Shown: piece after piece, positions 23,895-30,291 of the stretch | Numbering within the stretch: the stretch's first letter is position 1 | Layout of the letters: every line of letters starts with the position of its first letter | The notes under the pieces: generated by a model | Database searches by the model: none | The model's input: only the letters and a program-made list of their open reading frames with translations | What the model was told of the DNA's origin: nothing | Origin: Bryobacterales bacterium | GTDB taxonomy: Bacteria > Acidobacteriota > Terriglobia > Bryobacterales > UBA6623 | NCBI GenBank assembly: GCA_022824585.1 | Contig: JAJDZN010000044.1 | Location: 1-33,440, forward strand | Reading direction: 5' to 3' | Length of the DNA: 33,440 nucleotides | Program-made: the position numbers and the translations under genes

Positions 23895-25184
23895 TCAGCA
23901 AGCTAGGTCCGCGCGCTCGACCCGCCAGCCGTCCAAGTTGCCAAGCACGGTCAACGCCAGGCAATCTTGCTGGAACCACTCGTTAGCCAGCGCCTGGACG
24001 TCAGGAGCCTTTACGGACTCGATCTGGTCGTTGATCTCATCGAGCGAGCGGACGTGGCGGTGGATCGCTTCTTGGCGCGCCAAGTTCGCCATGCGGCTGC
24101 CGGTAGATTCCAAGCCCAGCATGAGGCTGCCCTTGAGATGCTCCTTGGCTCTGCGGAGCTCAGATTCCGGTGCCAGCCGGTCTTTGAGGTCCCGGAACTC
24201 CCGCAGCGCATACTGCAGCACTGTGCGCAGGGCATCGAGCGATGTGCCCGCCCCTACAGAGAGGCACCCGGCGTCGGAATACAGGCCTAGGTCGGAATAG
24301 ACGCTGTAGGCCAGTCCCGCTTCCTCGCGGATCTTCTGGAACAGCCGGGAGCTGAAGCCGCCGCCGAGCAGCGTGCTGAGCACCAATCCTGCGAATCGCC
24401 GGCGGTCGAGCGCGGAGAAGGTCTCCACTCCGAGCAGCACGTGGACCTGCTCCAAGGAAGGCTTGTCGCGGAGCACGATTTCCGCTTGGCCTTGCGGCGG
24501 TTGCTCGGGCCGGATCGTGCCGGCGCCTTCGAGACCGCCGAAGTGCCGCTCGGCCGAGCGCACGAATTCGTCGTGGTCGATATTGCCCGCCGCCGCGAGG
24601 ATTAGATTGGAAGCGCGGAACGTGTCCGCGAAGAACTGCCGCAAGCGGCTCCGGCCGAATCCTCGGATGGACTGCTGCGTGCCGATTACAGGGCGCCCCA
24701 TGCCGTGGCCGCGCCAGAAACTGCCCGCGAAGATGGTGCCCAGCAGGTAGTCGGGGTTGTCCTCGTCCATCTTGAGCTCCTCGAGGATGACTCCCTTTTC
24801 GCGCTCGATCTCGTCTTCGGCGAGGGTTGGGTTTTGCACCATGTCGGCGAGGATGTCCAGGGCGCGCGGCCAGTGCTCGTCTAGCACCTTGGCGGTGAAC
24901 GCCGTGGTCTCTTTCGACGTGAACGCGTCGAGATTCCCGCCCAGTCCGTCGATCTCGCACGCCAGTTCGCGCGCTGAAAAGCGGTCGGTGCCCTTGAACA
25001 CCATGTGCTCGATGAAATGGGTGATCCCGCTCTCGGGATCGGACTCGTGCCGGGAACCGGCGTTGAGCCAGACCCCCAAGGACACAGAGCGGACCGCGGG
25101 CATCGATTCTGTGACAACCCGCAAGCCATTGGGGAGCGATGTCTTGTGGATATTGGCGGGCAAGGCGCGCTCCATGCTCGCCAT
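23895..25184 (-). CDS. M16-family zinc peptidase (processing-peptidase type)
   Basis: A 429-residue single-unit M16B peptidase. The complete zinc motif is H56-F-I-E59-H60 with E136 in 'GVILEELKM', exactly the HxxEH-76-E spacing of the family. The C-terminal domain has 'STLLGGGFSSRLFQKIREEAGLAYSVYS' features (GGG.SSRL, R.E.GLAYS). No signal peptide is visible, so it is probably cytoplasmic, unlike the two M16 proteins at 17.2-20.3 kb. Length matches M16B/PqqL-short and mitochondrial-processing-beta-like proteins, which often sit near pnp/dut in other bacteria; that context is absent here. Start: ATG 25184, with a second ATG at 25175 equally possible; neither has a strong ribosome site. Divergent from the next amidohydrolase across 70 bp. 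Confidence 0.93.
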   Translation of the reverse strand: MASMERALPANIHKTSLPNGLRVVTESMPAVRSVSLGVWLNAGSRHESDPESGITHFIEHMVFKGTDRFSARELACEIDGLGGNLDAFTSKETTAFTAKVLDEHWPRALDILADMVQNPTLAEDEIEREKGVILEELKMDEDNPDYLLGTIFAGSFWRGHGMGRPVIGTQQSIRGFGRSRLRQFFADTFRASNLILAAAGNIDHDEFVRSAERHFGGLEGAGTIRPEQPPQGQAEIVLRDKPSLEQVHVLLGVETFSALDRRRFAGLVLSTLLGGGFSSRLFQKIREEAGLAYSVYSDLGLYSDAGCLSVGAGTSLDALRTVLQYALREFRDLKDRLAPESELRRAKEHLKGSLMLGLESTGSRMANLARQEAIHRHVRSLDEINDQIESVKAPDVQALANEWFQQDCLALTVLGNLDGWRVERADLAC

Positions 25185-25254
25185 CGTAGCAATGCGATGG
25201 AGGGCGGAAAATGCCGGCTGTCACGCTAGGCGTTTCGTGCGATGCTAGGTCCGC

Positions 25255-26169
25255 ATGCGGCGTCGGGAGTTCATCGCATCCGCCGTTGGCGCGGCTGCCG
25301 GCATCGGCTGCGGGTCGGAGCCAGGCCCGCCGGAGGAGACGGGGCAGGCTGCCCGCTTGACGGTCGATTTTCACCAGCATACAAATTACAGCGGACGCAG
25401 CGATGACGAGTTGGTGGCCCACCAACGCAAGATGGGAGCAGACCTGACCGTACTGCTGCCTGCCGGGTCTAGGTACGGGCTGGCCGCAGAGGCGCATGGA
25501 AACGACTCGGTCGTGGCACTGGCAGAGCGGTTCCCGACAGAGTTCGTGTGGTTCGCCAACGAACTCCCAGACATCGAGCAAACGCGGCCGGTGCTTGAGC
25601 GCTACCTGGGACTGGGCGCCAAGGGCATCGGCGAGCAGAAGTTTCCCGTTGCGTGCGATTCGGAGGCCATGCAACTCGTGTACTCGATCGCTCGCGACTA
25701 CCAGGTTCCCGTCCTGATCCACTTTCAGCACGATGCCTATAACACCGGCATCGAGCGATTTCAGGCCATGCTCGAGAAGTTTCCGACGGTCGACTTCATC
25801 GGACATGCGCAGACGTGGTGGGGCAATATCGACGCCAAGCACGACCAAGCTGTGATGTACCCCAAGACACCGGTCACGCCCGGCGGCATCACTGACCGCC
25901 TGCTATCCGACTACCCGAACATGTACGGCGACCTCTCGGCCGGTTCCGGGCTGAATTCGATGTTGCGCGACGAGGGGCATGCCCGCGGGTTCTTGGAGCG
26001 GCACCAAGATCGCCTGCTATGGGCCAGCGACTGCAACGACACCATCGGAGAAGGGCAAGACTGTATCGGTGCCAATGGCCTCGCTGCGCTGCGGCGTCTG
26101 GCCCCCGACGATGCGGCGCTTCGCAAGATCTTGGGCGGCAACGCAGCCCGCCTGCTGAAGCTTGCCTGA
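25255..26169 (+). CDS. Tat-signal amidohydrolase (amidohydrolase-2-like)
   Basis: A 304-residue TIM-barrel metallohydrolase of the amidohydrolase-2 type. The N-terminus MRRREFIASAVGAAAGIGCG is a Tat signal (RRREFI) with a Cys at 19 that may be a lipid anchor, so it is probably exported folded, perhaps as a lipoprotein. H40-Q-H42 is the first metal pair, 'VLIHFQHDAY' and 'FIGHAQTWWG' carry further His, and 'LLWASDCND' the late Asp. Such enzymes hydrolyse or decarboxylate small cyclic substrates; this one cannot be assigned a substrate. ATG 25255 is taken; the ribosome site is poor. The sulfatase gene follows on the same strand after a 195-bp gap. Confidence 0.8.
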   Translation: MRRREFIASAVGAAAGIGCGSEPGPPEETGQAARLTVDFHQHTNYSGRSDDELVAHQRKMGADLTVLLPAGSRYGLAAEAHGNDSVVALAERFPTEFVWFANELPDIEQTRPVLERYLGLGAKGIGEQKFPVACDSEAMQLVYSIARDYQVPVLIHFQHDAYNTGIERFQAMLEKFPTVDFIGHAQTWWGNIDAKHDQAVMYPKTPVTPGGITDRLLSDYPNMYGDLSAGSGLNSMLRDEGHARGFLERHQDRLLWASDCNDTIGEGQDCIGANGLAALRRLAPDDAALRKILGGNAARLLKLA

Positions 26170-26214
26170 GCAGATGCACTGTCATGGTGCAGCGACTGAT
26201 TGAGGCCTCGACCG

Positions 26215-26232
26215 GCGACGTGGCACCGTCGC
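26215..26232 (+). terminator. Stem-loop after the Tat-signal amidohydrolase
   Basis: GCGACG (26215-26220), TGGCAC, CGTCGC (26227-26232) forms a perfect 6-bp stem 46 nt after the stop. No T-run. The remainder of 26170-26364 shows no convincing gene. Confidence 0.22.
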
Positions 26233-26364
26233 GTGCTGGCACGCGGATGATCCCGAAGCGTTTCAGCGGCACCTCGCCGGCATGCGTCCAGCTCTGCCAA
26301 TGTCCGCTCGCAACTCGGACCAGTGGCGGCATTCTGCTCGCGACTCAGGAATAATGGGACCGCT

Positions 26365-27768
26365 ATGACAAGCTTGCCCTCGCGACGGGAATTCGCGGCG
26401 ATGCTGGCCGCTGGCGCCGCTGCGTGTAAACGCACCGAGCCCCCGCTCAACGTGCTGTTCGTCGCCTCGGACGATCTCACTTCCACCTTGGGCTGTTACG
26501 GCCATCCGGTCGTCAAGTCCCCGAACATCGATCGCCTTGCCGCGCGCGGAGTTCGATTCGACAACGCGTACTGCCAGTTCCCGTTCTGCGGGCCCAGCCG
26601 CGCCTCGCTGATGACGGGAATGCGCCCCGACACGAGCGGGGTCGTCACCAATGCCATGGTGAACTTCCGGGAGAAGCACCCCGACGCCGTAACCCTCCCG
26701 CAGCTGTTCAAGAACAGCGGCTGGCGCTCGATGCGCGTCGGGAAGATGTTTCACATGGGCGTCCCTGGCGGAGTCGGGTCGATGAGGCACCAGGATCCGC
26801 CTTCGTGGGACGTCTCGATCAGCCCGCCGGGAGACGAGGACGAGAGCGTCGGGCAGGGTGGCGATCCGAATCCTGACCTGCGCAACGGATTGAAAATGCA
26901 GTGGGTCCAAACCGCCGACGCATCCGGCCAGGCGGATGCTGCTGCTGCCGATACGGCGATCGACTTGCTCGAGTCCACGGAAGGCCAGCCGTTCTTCCTG
27001 GGGCTGGGGTTCGTGCGGCCGCACGTTCCCTTCGTCGCCCCCACCGAGTTCTTTGACATGTACCCGTTGGAGGACATCGAGCTCATCTCGAACCCGCCCG
27101 ACGACCTCGACGACATTCCGCCGCCCGCGAAAAACCTGCGGCCGTTTCTTTGGAATCAGATGGGCATGAGCGAGGAGAACCAGCGCATTTCCTTGCGGGG
27201 CTACTACGCCTCGGTGTCGTTCATGGACGACCAGCTTGGACGCGTGCTCGACGCGCTGGAGCGGCTAGGGCAGGCGGACCGGACGATCGTGGTGTTCTTC
27301 GGGGACCACGGCTGGCACCTTGGGGAGCACACGCACTGGCAGAAGATGAGCCTGATGGAGGAGTCTGTCAAGGCGCCGCTGATCATCTCCGCGCCGGGCA
27401 TGCGGGGCAACGGCCGCGCATCGAAGGCCATGGTCGAGTTCGTGGACTTCTACCCCACATTGGCCGACCTATGCGGTTTGACGGCACCTGCTGGACTGGA
27501 GGGCGTGAGCTTGGCGCCTTTGCTGGACGATCCGTCCGCCTCGGTGAAAGATGCCGCGTTCTCGCAGGTGCAGTGGGAAGACCGCATCTATGGCCGCACA
27601 GTGCGGACAGATCGGTATCGCTACATCCGCTGGGAAGGGGACGGGGGCGGCGAGGAACTCTACGACCACGATACGGATCCGCGCGAGTTCACGAATCTTG
27701 TGGCCGACCCCCAGCACGCTGATGTGCTGGAATCCATGCGGTCCAGGCTCGCAAAGGGACCTGTCTGA
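26365..27768 (+). CDS. Tat-signal sulfatase (iduronate-2-sulfatase-like)
   Basis: A 467-residue Cys-type sulfatase. The start at 26365 gives a Tat-like N-terminus (SRREFAAMLAAGAAAC, Cys 21 as possible lipid anchor). 'LFVASDDL' supplies D36-D37. The formylglycine site is C75-G-P-S-R79 within 'CGPSRASLMTG'. 'FFGDHGWHLGEH' and 'KMSLMEESVKAPLI' are the metal- and sulfate-site segments typical of iduronate-2-sulfatase/arylsulfatase-like proteins. It differs from the sulfatase at 22.3-23.8 kb in signal type, in the CGPSR core and in length, so the two are not recent duplicates. It may be co-expressed with the Tat-signal amidohydrolase 195 nt upstream. Its 3' end is met by the remains of a convergent toxin gene. 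Confidence 0.93.
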   Translation: MTSLPSRREFAAMLAAGAAACKRTEPPLNVLFVASDDLTSTLGCYGHPVVKSPNIDRLAARGVRFDNAYCQFPFCGPSRASLMTGMRPDTSGVVTNAMVNFREKHPDAVTLPQLFKNSGWRSMRVGKMFHMGVPGGVGSMRHQDPPSWDVSISPPGDEDESVGQGGDPNPDLRNGLKMQWVQTADASGQADAAAADTAIDLLESTEGQPFFLGLGFVRPHVPFVAPTEFFDMYPLEDIELISNPPDDLDDIPPPAKNLRPFLWNQMGMSEENQRISLRGYYASVSFMDDQLGRVLDALERLGQADRTIVVFFGDHGWHLGEHTHWQKMSLMEESVKAPLIISAPGMRGNGRASKAMVEFVDFYPTLADLCGLTAPAGLEGVSLAPLLDDPSASVKDAAFSQVQWEDRIYGRTVRTDRYRYIRWEGDGGGEELYDHDTDPREFTNLVADPQHADVLESMRSRLAKGPV

Positions 27769-28120
27769 CCGCGGGCGACAGATTCCTAGTGACGAGCGCC
27801 GTTGCCAGATGAAGGGCATTCAGCGAGTTGATCGGCTCGCGAGGAAACGACCGGCGGGACAGCTCGACAACCTCCGCGTCGATGCCGTGGAGGATCCAAA
27901 AGGCTGACGCCCTTTCGGCGATTGCGTGAAGCCGCAACCATTCACTGGCACTGGTTCGCCCACTAGCGACGGCGCGTCGGAGCGTCCGATCGCACTCGAC
28001 GAGCGTCAGGTCCGAGGCGTGGACAGCGTCGGCGGCGACAAGTTCCGACCAAGCAAGGCCAGTGCGCTCTTAGTCGACCAGCCATGCAACGACGGCCCTC
28101 GTCTCTGCATAGAGCGTCAC
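27689..28120 (-). pseudogene. VapC/PIN-domain toxin, broken (nonsense codon, Asp-to-Asn, lost C-terminus)
   Basis: The GTG at 28120 overlaps the stop of the Phd gene by 4 nt (GTGA), as in intact TA operons. It reads VTLYAETRAVVAWLVD, then TAA at 28072-28070 (codon 17), then continues in the same frame with 'ASDLTLVECDRTLRRAVASG', 'FPREPINSLNALHLATALV'. Apart from the stop, length and order match the PIN family with 'YAET...LVECDR...LDALHLA'. The usual Asp of LDALHLA is Asn at codon 101. After about codon 117 the frame runs antisense into the 3' end of the convergent sulfatase, so the last ~20 residues of the PIN fold are missing. Only a 16-residue peptide would be made unless the stop is read through. 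Toxin activity is therefore most unlikely. Confidence 0.78.
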
Positions 28121-28407
28121 CGTTCTCCCCTGGTCTCGTCGAGCAGATCCTGTACAACCCGTGGAGGCAACCGGCCAGTGGGCCTAGGGTAGACGTCCGG
28201 GCGGTTCGCCGCGCCTTGGCGAACCGGTCCGGAAAGGACTCGACGCTGCAGCCCGGCGTTGGCTTCTTCTTCGGTGGCGTGCTCAGGGGGGCCCAATTCG
28301 GCCACGACCCGCCCGTGACGGGTGATCGCCACGCGCTCGCCCCGCTCAACCATGCGGAGATAGGCGCTCAGGCGGTTCTTGACCTCGCGTACACCTGATG
28401 TCTTCAT
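28117..28407 (-). CDS. Phd/YefM-family antitoxin, intact
   Basis: A 96-residue antitoxin. Residues 1-45 are the DNA-binding, dimerising Phd fold: 'MKTSGVREVKNRLSAYLRMVERGERVAITRHGRVVAEL'-type, seen here as SGVREVKNRLS, VERGERVAITRHGRVVAEL. The Pro/Arg-rich C-terminal part is the usual toxin-wrapping segment. The ATG at 28407 is only 9 nt from a -10-like TACAAT, so the message may be nearly leaderless. The frame overlaps the GTG of the broken PIN toxin. An intact antitoxin with a dead toxin could persist as a repressor, as protection against related toxins, or simply because loss of the toxin came first. Confidence 0.88.
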   Translation of the reverse strand: MKTSGVREVKNRLSAYLRMVERGERVAITRHGRVVAELGPPEHATEEEANAGLQRRVLSGPVRQGAANRPDVYPRPTGRLPPRVVQDLLDETRGER

Positions 28408-28415
28408 CGAATCGG

Positions 28416-28444
28416 ATTGTAGCTACATGAATCTACGTCGTCAG
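28416..28444 (-). promoter_or_regulatory. phd promoter with overlapping palindrome TGTAGCTACA
   Basis: CTGACG (28444-28439), 17 nt, TACAAT (28421-28416) on the minus strand, -10 matching 5 of 6 bases. The 10-bp perfect palindrome TGTAGCTACA (28418-28427) covers the -10 box, as expected for an autoregulated TA operator. Confidence 0.5.
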
Positions 28445-28975
28445 GCCGGCCCGTCGGTCATGTGTCATGCCTGACGGCCAGGCCTGTGGCAGTTGCAGCC
28501 TGCCAACACCGAGGGGCGGGGCTCAAGCAGCCGGATGAAAGAACAATGTGCCACAGCAGTCGAAGCAGGCGAGCGCGGACCAAGGAAGCCGAGCCTAGGA
28601 GGATCTCGCAGACAAGGACAGTCTTGGTCGCCCACTCAGCGGCGGAATCCGCGGCGAGTCCTTGCGGGACCTATTCCTCGTCGCTCTCGACCCTCTGGCG
28701 TCTCACTGCGCGGTTCAGGCGGCGCTTGACCCGCTTGCCAACTCCAGGCCGGCGCGTGTACGCAAGCAGGAAGCGCCACCGCGAAGTCCAGTCGTGTGCA
28801 TCACCGTCCATCTTCTGACGAGGCGCCCGTCGCATGCGTAGTGGTACTTCCCCTTCTTCGCCACCTAGCTCTCGGCGAGGCGTGTTGCCTCGATTCTACG
28901 ATTGCCGCAGTGGCTACGATGCACTTGCTAACAGTGTTCTAGTCGGCCTGTCGCCCGTAGAACTCACCAACCATG
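28445..28975. other. Low-information gap between two toxin-antitoxin loci
   Basis: About 530 bp without a convincing larger gene. It holds a 7-bp inverted repeat (GTCAGGC 28440-28446, GCCTGAC 28469-28475) and one small minus-strand ORF listed separately. Open frames on the plus strand here are Arg/Ser-rich and show no family features. No transposase remnant or target-site duplication was recognised, although the position between TA modules makes it a likely site of past rearrangement. Confidence 0.5.
28671..28835 (-). CDS. Possible small basic protein (54 aa)
   Basis: The frame MRRAPRQKMDGD... runs to TAG at 28671-28673. Its core 'WTSRWRFLLAYTRRPGVGKRVKRRLNRAVRRQ' (in parts: SRWRFLLAYTRRPGV; GKRVKRRLNRAVRRQ) has the layout W-aromatic-Y..RPG..K..KR..NR..RR. 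This resembles small conserved hypothetical proteins I have seen in other bacteria, but I cannot name the family. A GGGGAAG lies about 13 nt before the ATG; a second ATG eight codons on is also possible. It could equally be noise in GC-rich DNA. Confidence 0.35.
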   Translation of the reverse strand: MRRAPRQKMDGDAHDWTSRWRFLLAYTRRPGVGKRVKRRLNRAVRRQRVESDEE

Positions 28976-29004
28976 TCGATAAATCCGTATGTAAAGCGGA
29001 TAAT
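28976..29004 (+). promoter_or_regulatory. abiEi promoter with inverted repeat ATCCG-N9-CGGAT
   Basis: TCGATA (28976-28981), 17 nt, GATAAT (28999-29004). The -10 ends 5 nt before the ATG at 29010, so translation would be essentially leaderless. ATCCG (28983-28987) and CGGAT (28997-29001) flank the spacer, as expected for negative autoregulation by an AbiEi antitoxin. Confidence 0.5.
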
Positions 29005-29009
29005 CAATC

Positions 29010-29837
29010 ATGTTTCATGATCAGCGGTCTGCTCTGTCGAGATATGCCAGCGGACTGCTTTCCGAGGGCCGGACGGTCTTTACCGCCGAGGAAGCCGAGC
29101 AGGCGCTCGGTATCGGGCACGGCGCGTTTCTGGACGCCGCTGAGCGGCTTCAACGACGGGAGGCACTCCTGCGCCCGCGTCAGGGATTCTACATAGTCGT
29201 TCCACCGCAATTCGCGTCGTGGGGGGCGCCGCCGCCGGCCTGGTATATCGATGACCTCATGCGCCATGAGGGACAACCCTACTATGTCGCGCTCCTCAAG
29301 GCCGCGGAGTTGCACGGAGCGACACATCAGGCCGTCATGGAGTTCCAAGTTGTCTCGCCAAAGCGCCTCCCGACGATCCGTGCCGGGCGTAGTTTGATGG
29401 TCTTCTATTTCCGCAAGGACATGGATGGAGTGAAGCCCGGAATCGAGGCACGCAAGACCGACACCGGGATCATGAAAATCTCTTCGGCCGCGTTGACGGC
29501 CCTAGATCTGCTGCGCTATCCCCGAGCGTCGGGTGGCAGTGACAATGTCGCCACGGCGCTCTTGGACCTCGGACAGAAAATCGACCCCCAGGAACTCGCC
29601 GCCCTTTCTGAAGGGGTGGAGCGGACCGTGGTGCAGCGCCTGGGCCATCTGCTCGAGCATCTCGGCCATGGTTCGAGGACGGGACCGATGCTGGAGGCCT
29701 TGCAGAGACGGGGATCGCCGCCCTGGACTGAACTCGACCGGGAGGAGGCGCGGGACCGAGATTTCGCACCTGAGCCGCGAGAGTACGATCCTCGCTGGCA
29801 CGTCGCCGTGCGGCGGCTGCCAACGGTCGATGAATGA
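29010..29837 (+). CDS. AbiEi-family antitoxin of a type IV toxin-antitoxin system
   Basis: A 275-residue protein. The N-terminal winged-helix part reads 'FTAEEAEQALGIGHGAFLDAAERLQRREALLRPRQGFYIVVPP' in layout (seen as TAEEAEQALG, LQRREALLRPRQGFY), the usual DNA-binding start of AbiEi. The C-terminal part continues with 'YYVALLKAAELHGATHQAVMEFQVVSPK' (YYVALLKAAELHG; FQVVSPK) and 'TGIMKISSAALTALDLLRYP'. Family members repress their own promoter and block the AbiEii nucleotidyltransferase toxin, often giving phage abortive infection. Here the gene ends at 29837 and the expected abiEii frame stops being recognisable within about 50 nt. No complete toxin is present in the window. Leaderless-type promoter directly upstream. 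Confidence 0.88.
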   Translation: MFHDQRSALSRYASGLLSEGRTVFTAEEAEQALGIGHGAFLDAAERLQRREALLRPRQGFYIVVPPQFASWGAPPPAWYIDDLMRHEGQPYYVALLKAAELHGATHQAVMEFQVVSPKRLPTIRAGRSLMVFYFRKDMDGVKPGIEARKTDTGIMKISSAALTALDLLRYPRASGGSDNVATALLDLGQKIDPQELAALSEGVERTVVQRLGHLLEHLGHGSRTGPMLEALQRRGSPPWTELDREEARDRDFAPEPREYDPRWHVAVRRLPTVDE

Positions 29838-29880
29838 TCCCTTCGCAGGAGAGTGCGGCGCTGGCGCGGCTGTATTGGGC
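29830..29880 (+). pseudogene. Possible stub of the abiEii toxin gene
   Basis: ATGs at 29830 and 29834 overlap the abiEi stop (ATGAATGA), the normal coupling in abiE operons. The first frame reads MNDPFAGECGAGAAVLG before entering sequence that is antisense to the vapC start; the second ends after 31 codons. Too short to prove homology. No KGGTAINL-type nucleotidyltransferase motif exists downstream. Confidence 0.25.
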
Positions 29881-29903
29881 ACGTTCGTATCAAGCAACAG
29901 CAC
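29880..29903 (-). pseudogene. vapC toxin stub (first eight codons)
   Basis: GTG at 29903, one nt after the vapB stop, reads VLLLDTNV, the universal PIN/VapC start with the first catalytic Asp. From codon 9 the frame is antisense to the end of the abiE operon and shows no PIN features, although it stays open to 29502. The rest of the toxin (about 120 residues) is missing. Confidence 0.55.
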
Positions 29904-29904
29904 A

Positions 29905-30144
29905 CTACTCCTCTTCCATCACCTTGTAGAGCAGGCCGCGATTCGAGATGTCGATCAACTCTTTGCCGCCGTTCCATGTCGGTAGCGGAGGAAGGTCCGC
30001 TGTTGGCGAATCGGAAGTTGCGGGCTCAGCGAGGACACGCCTCAGGCCGGCCTCCACAAGCAGAGACATCGTGGTTCCTCTCTTGGCAGCCTCTTCTCGG
30101 AGTCGCTGCACGACGGAGTCGGCGATGTTCAGCGTTACCTTCAC
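29905..30144 (-). CDS. VapB-like ribbon-helix-helix antitoxin, intact
   Basis: A 79-residue antitoxin. Residues 1-40 give a ribbon-helix-helix pattern: 'KVTLNIADSVVQRLREEAAKRGTTMSLLVEAGLR' in layout (strand VTLNI, two helices around RGTTMS). The C-terminal 'LPTWNGG.E.IDISNRGLLYKVMEE' is the toxin-binding tail typical of VapB proteins that precede VapC. The start is GTG at 30144; an ATG 2 nt upstream is out of frame. The toxin that should follow is reduced to eight codons. An inverted repeat (30157-30170) lies just upstream as a likely autoregulatory operator. Cytoplasmic; expected to bind DNA alone and, formerly, the VapC partner. Confidence 0.88.
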   Translation of the reverse strand: MKVTLNIADSVVQRLREEAAKRGTTMSLLVEAGLRRVLAEPATSDSPTADLPPLPTWNGGKELIDISNRGLLYKVMEEE

Positions 30145-30156
30145 ATGAAAACCATA

Positions 30157-30170
30157 CAGCTGTTCAGCTG
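30157..30170. promoter_or_regulatory. Inverted repeat CAGCTG-TT-CAGCTG upstream of vapB
   Basis: Two CAGCTG palindromes (30157-30162 and 30165-30170) with a 2-nt spacer form a 14-bp dyad, 12 bp before the vapB GTG. The position suits autorepression by the RHH antitoxin. Confidence 0.45.
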
Positions 30171-30253
30171 CGGGTCGCTTACGGTGGTCCCGACGGCATC
30201 GGGGCGCGTGCTGAGCAATGCGCCGGGGTGCATGGGCAAAAGAGGGGGCTTGG

Positions 30254-30259
30254 TAGAAT
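30254..30259 (+). promoter_or_regulatory. -10-like TAGAAT before the propeller-PHP gene
   Basis: TAGAAT matches 5 of 6 consensus bases and lies 32 nt before the ATG at 30292. No good -35 box at the right distance. Confidence 0.25.
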
Positions 30260-30291
30260 GCTGAGGCCCAGCCTTGAGGATCAAGACCGTC

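Noticed and set aside
24160..25848. 562-codon minus-strand open frame
   Set aside because: Shadow spanning the M16 gene and the divergent amidohydrolase in another frame; no domain features.
26184..26354. 57-codon frame between the amidohydrolase and the sulfatase
   Set aside because: No ribosome site, no recognisable features, overlaps a possible stem-loop.
27664..27768. Apparent frameshifted PIN C-terminus (ASLDRMDSS)
   Set aside because: It lies antisense within the 3' coding end of the sulfatase, so the resemblance to the PIN ending SLDxRI is probably chance; loss of the toxin end is simpler.
28462..28818. 118-codon plus-strand frame in the TA gap
   Set aside because: Arg/Ser/Ala-rich, no ribosome site and no family resemblance.
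29502..29879. Continuation of the vapC frame over 126 codons
   Set aside because: After VLLLDTNV the translation is only the complement of abiEi and lacks PIN motifs, so it is not counted as a toxin.
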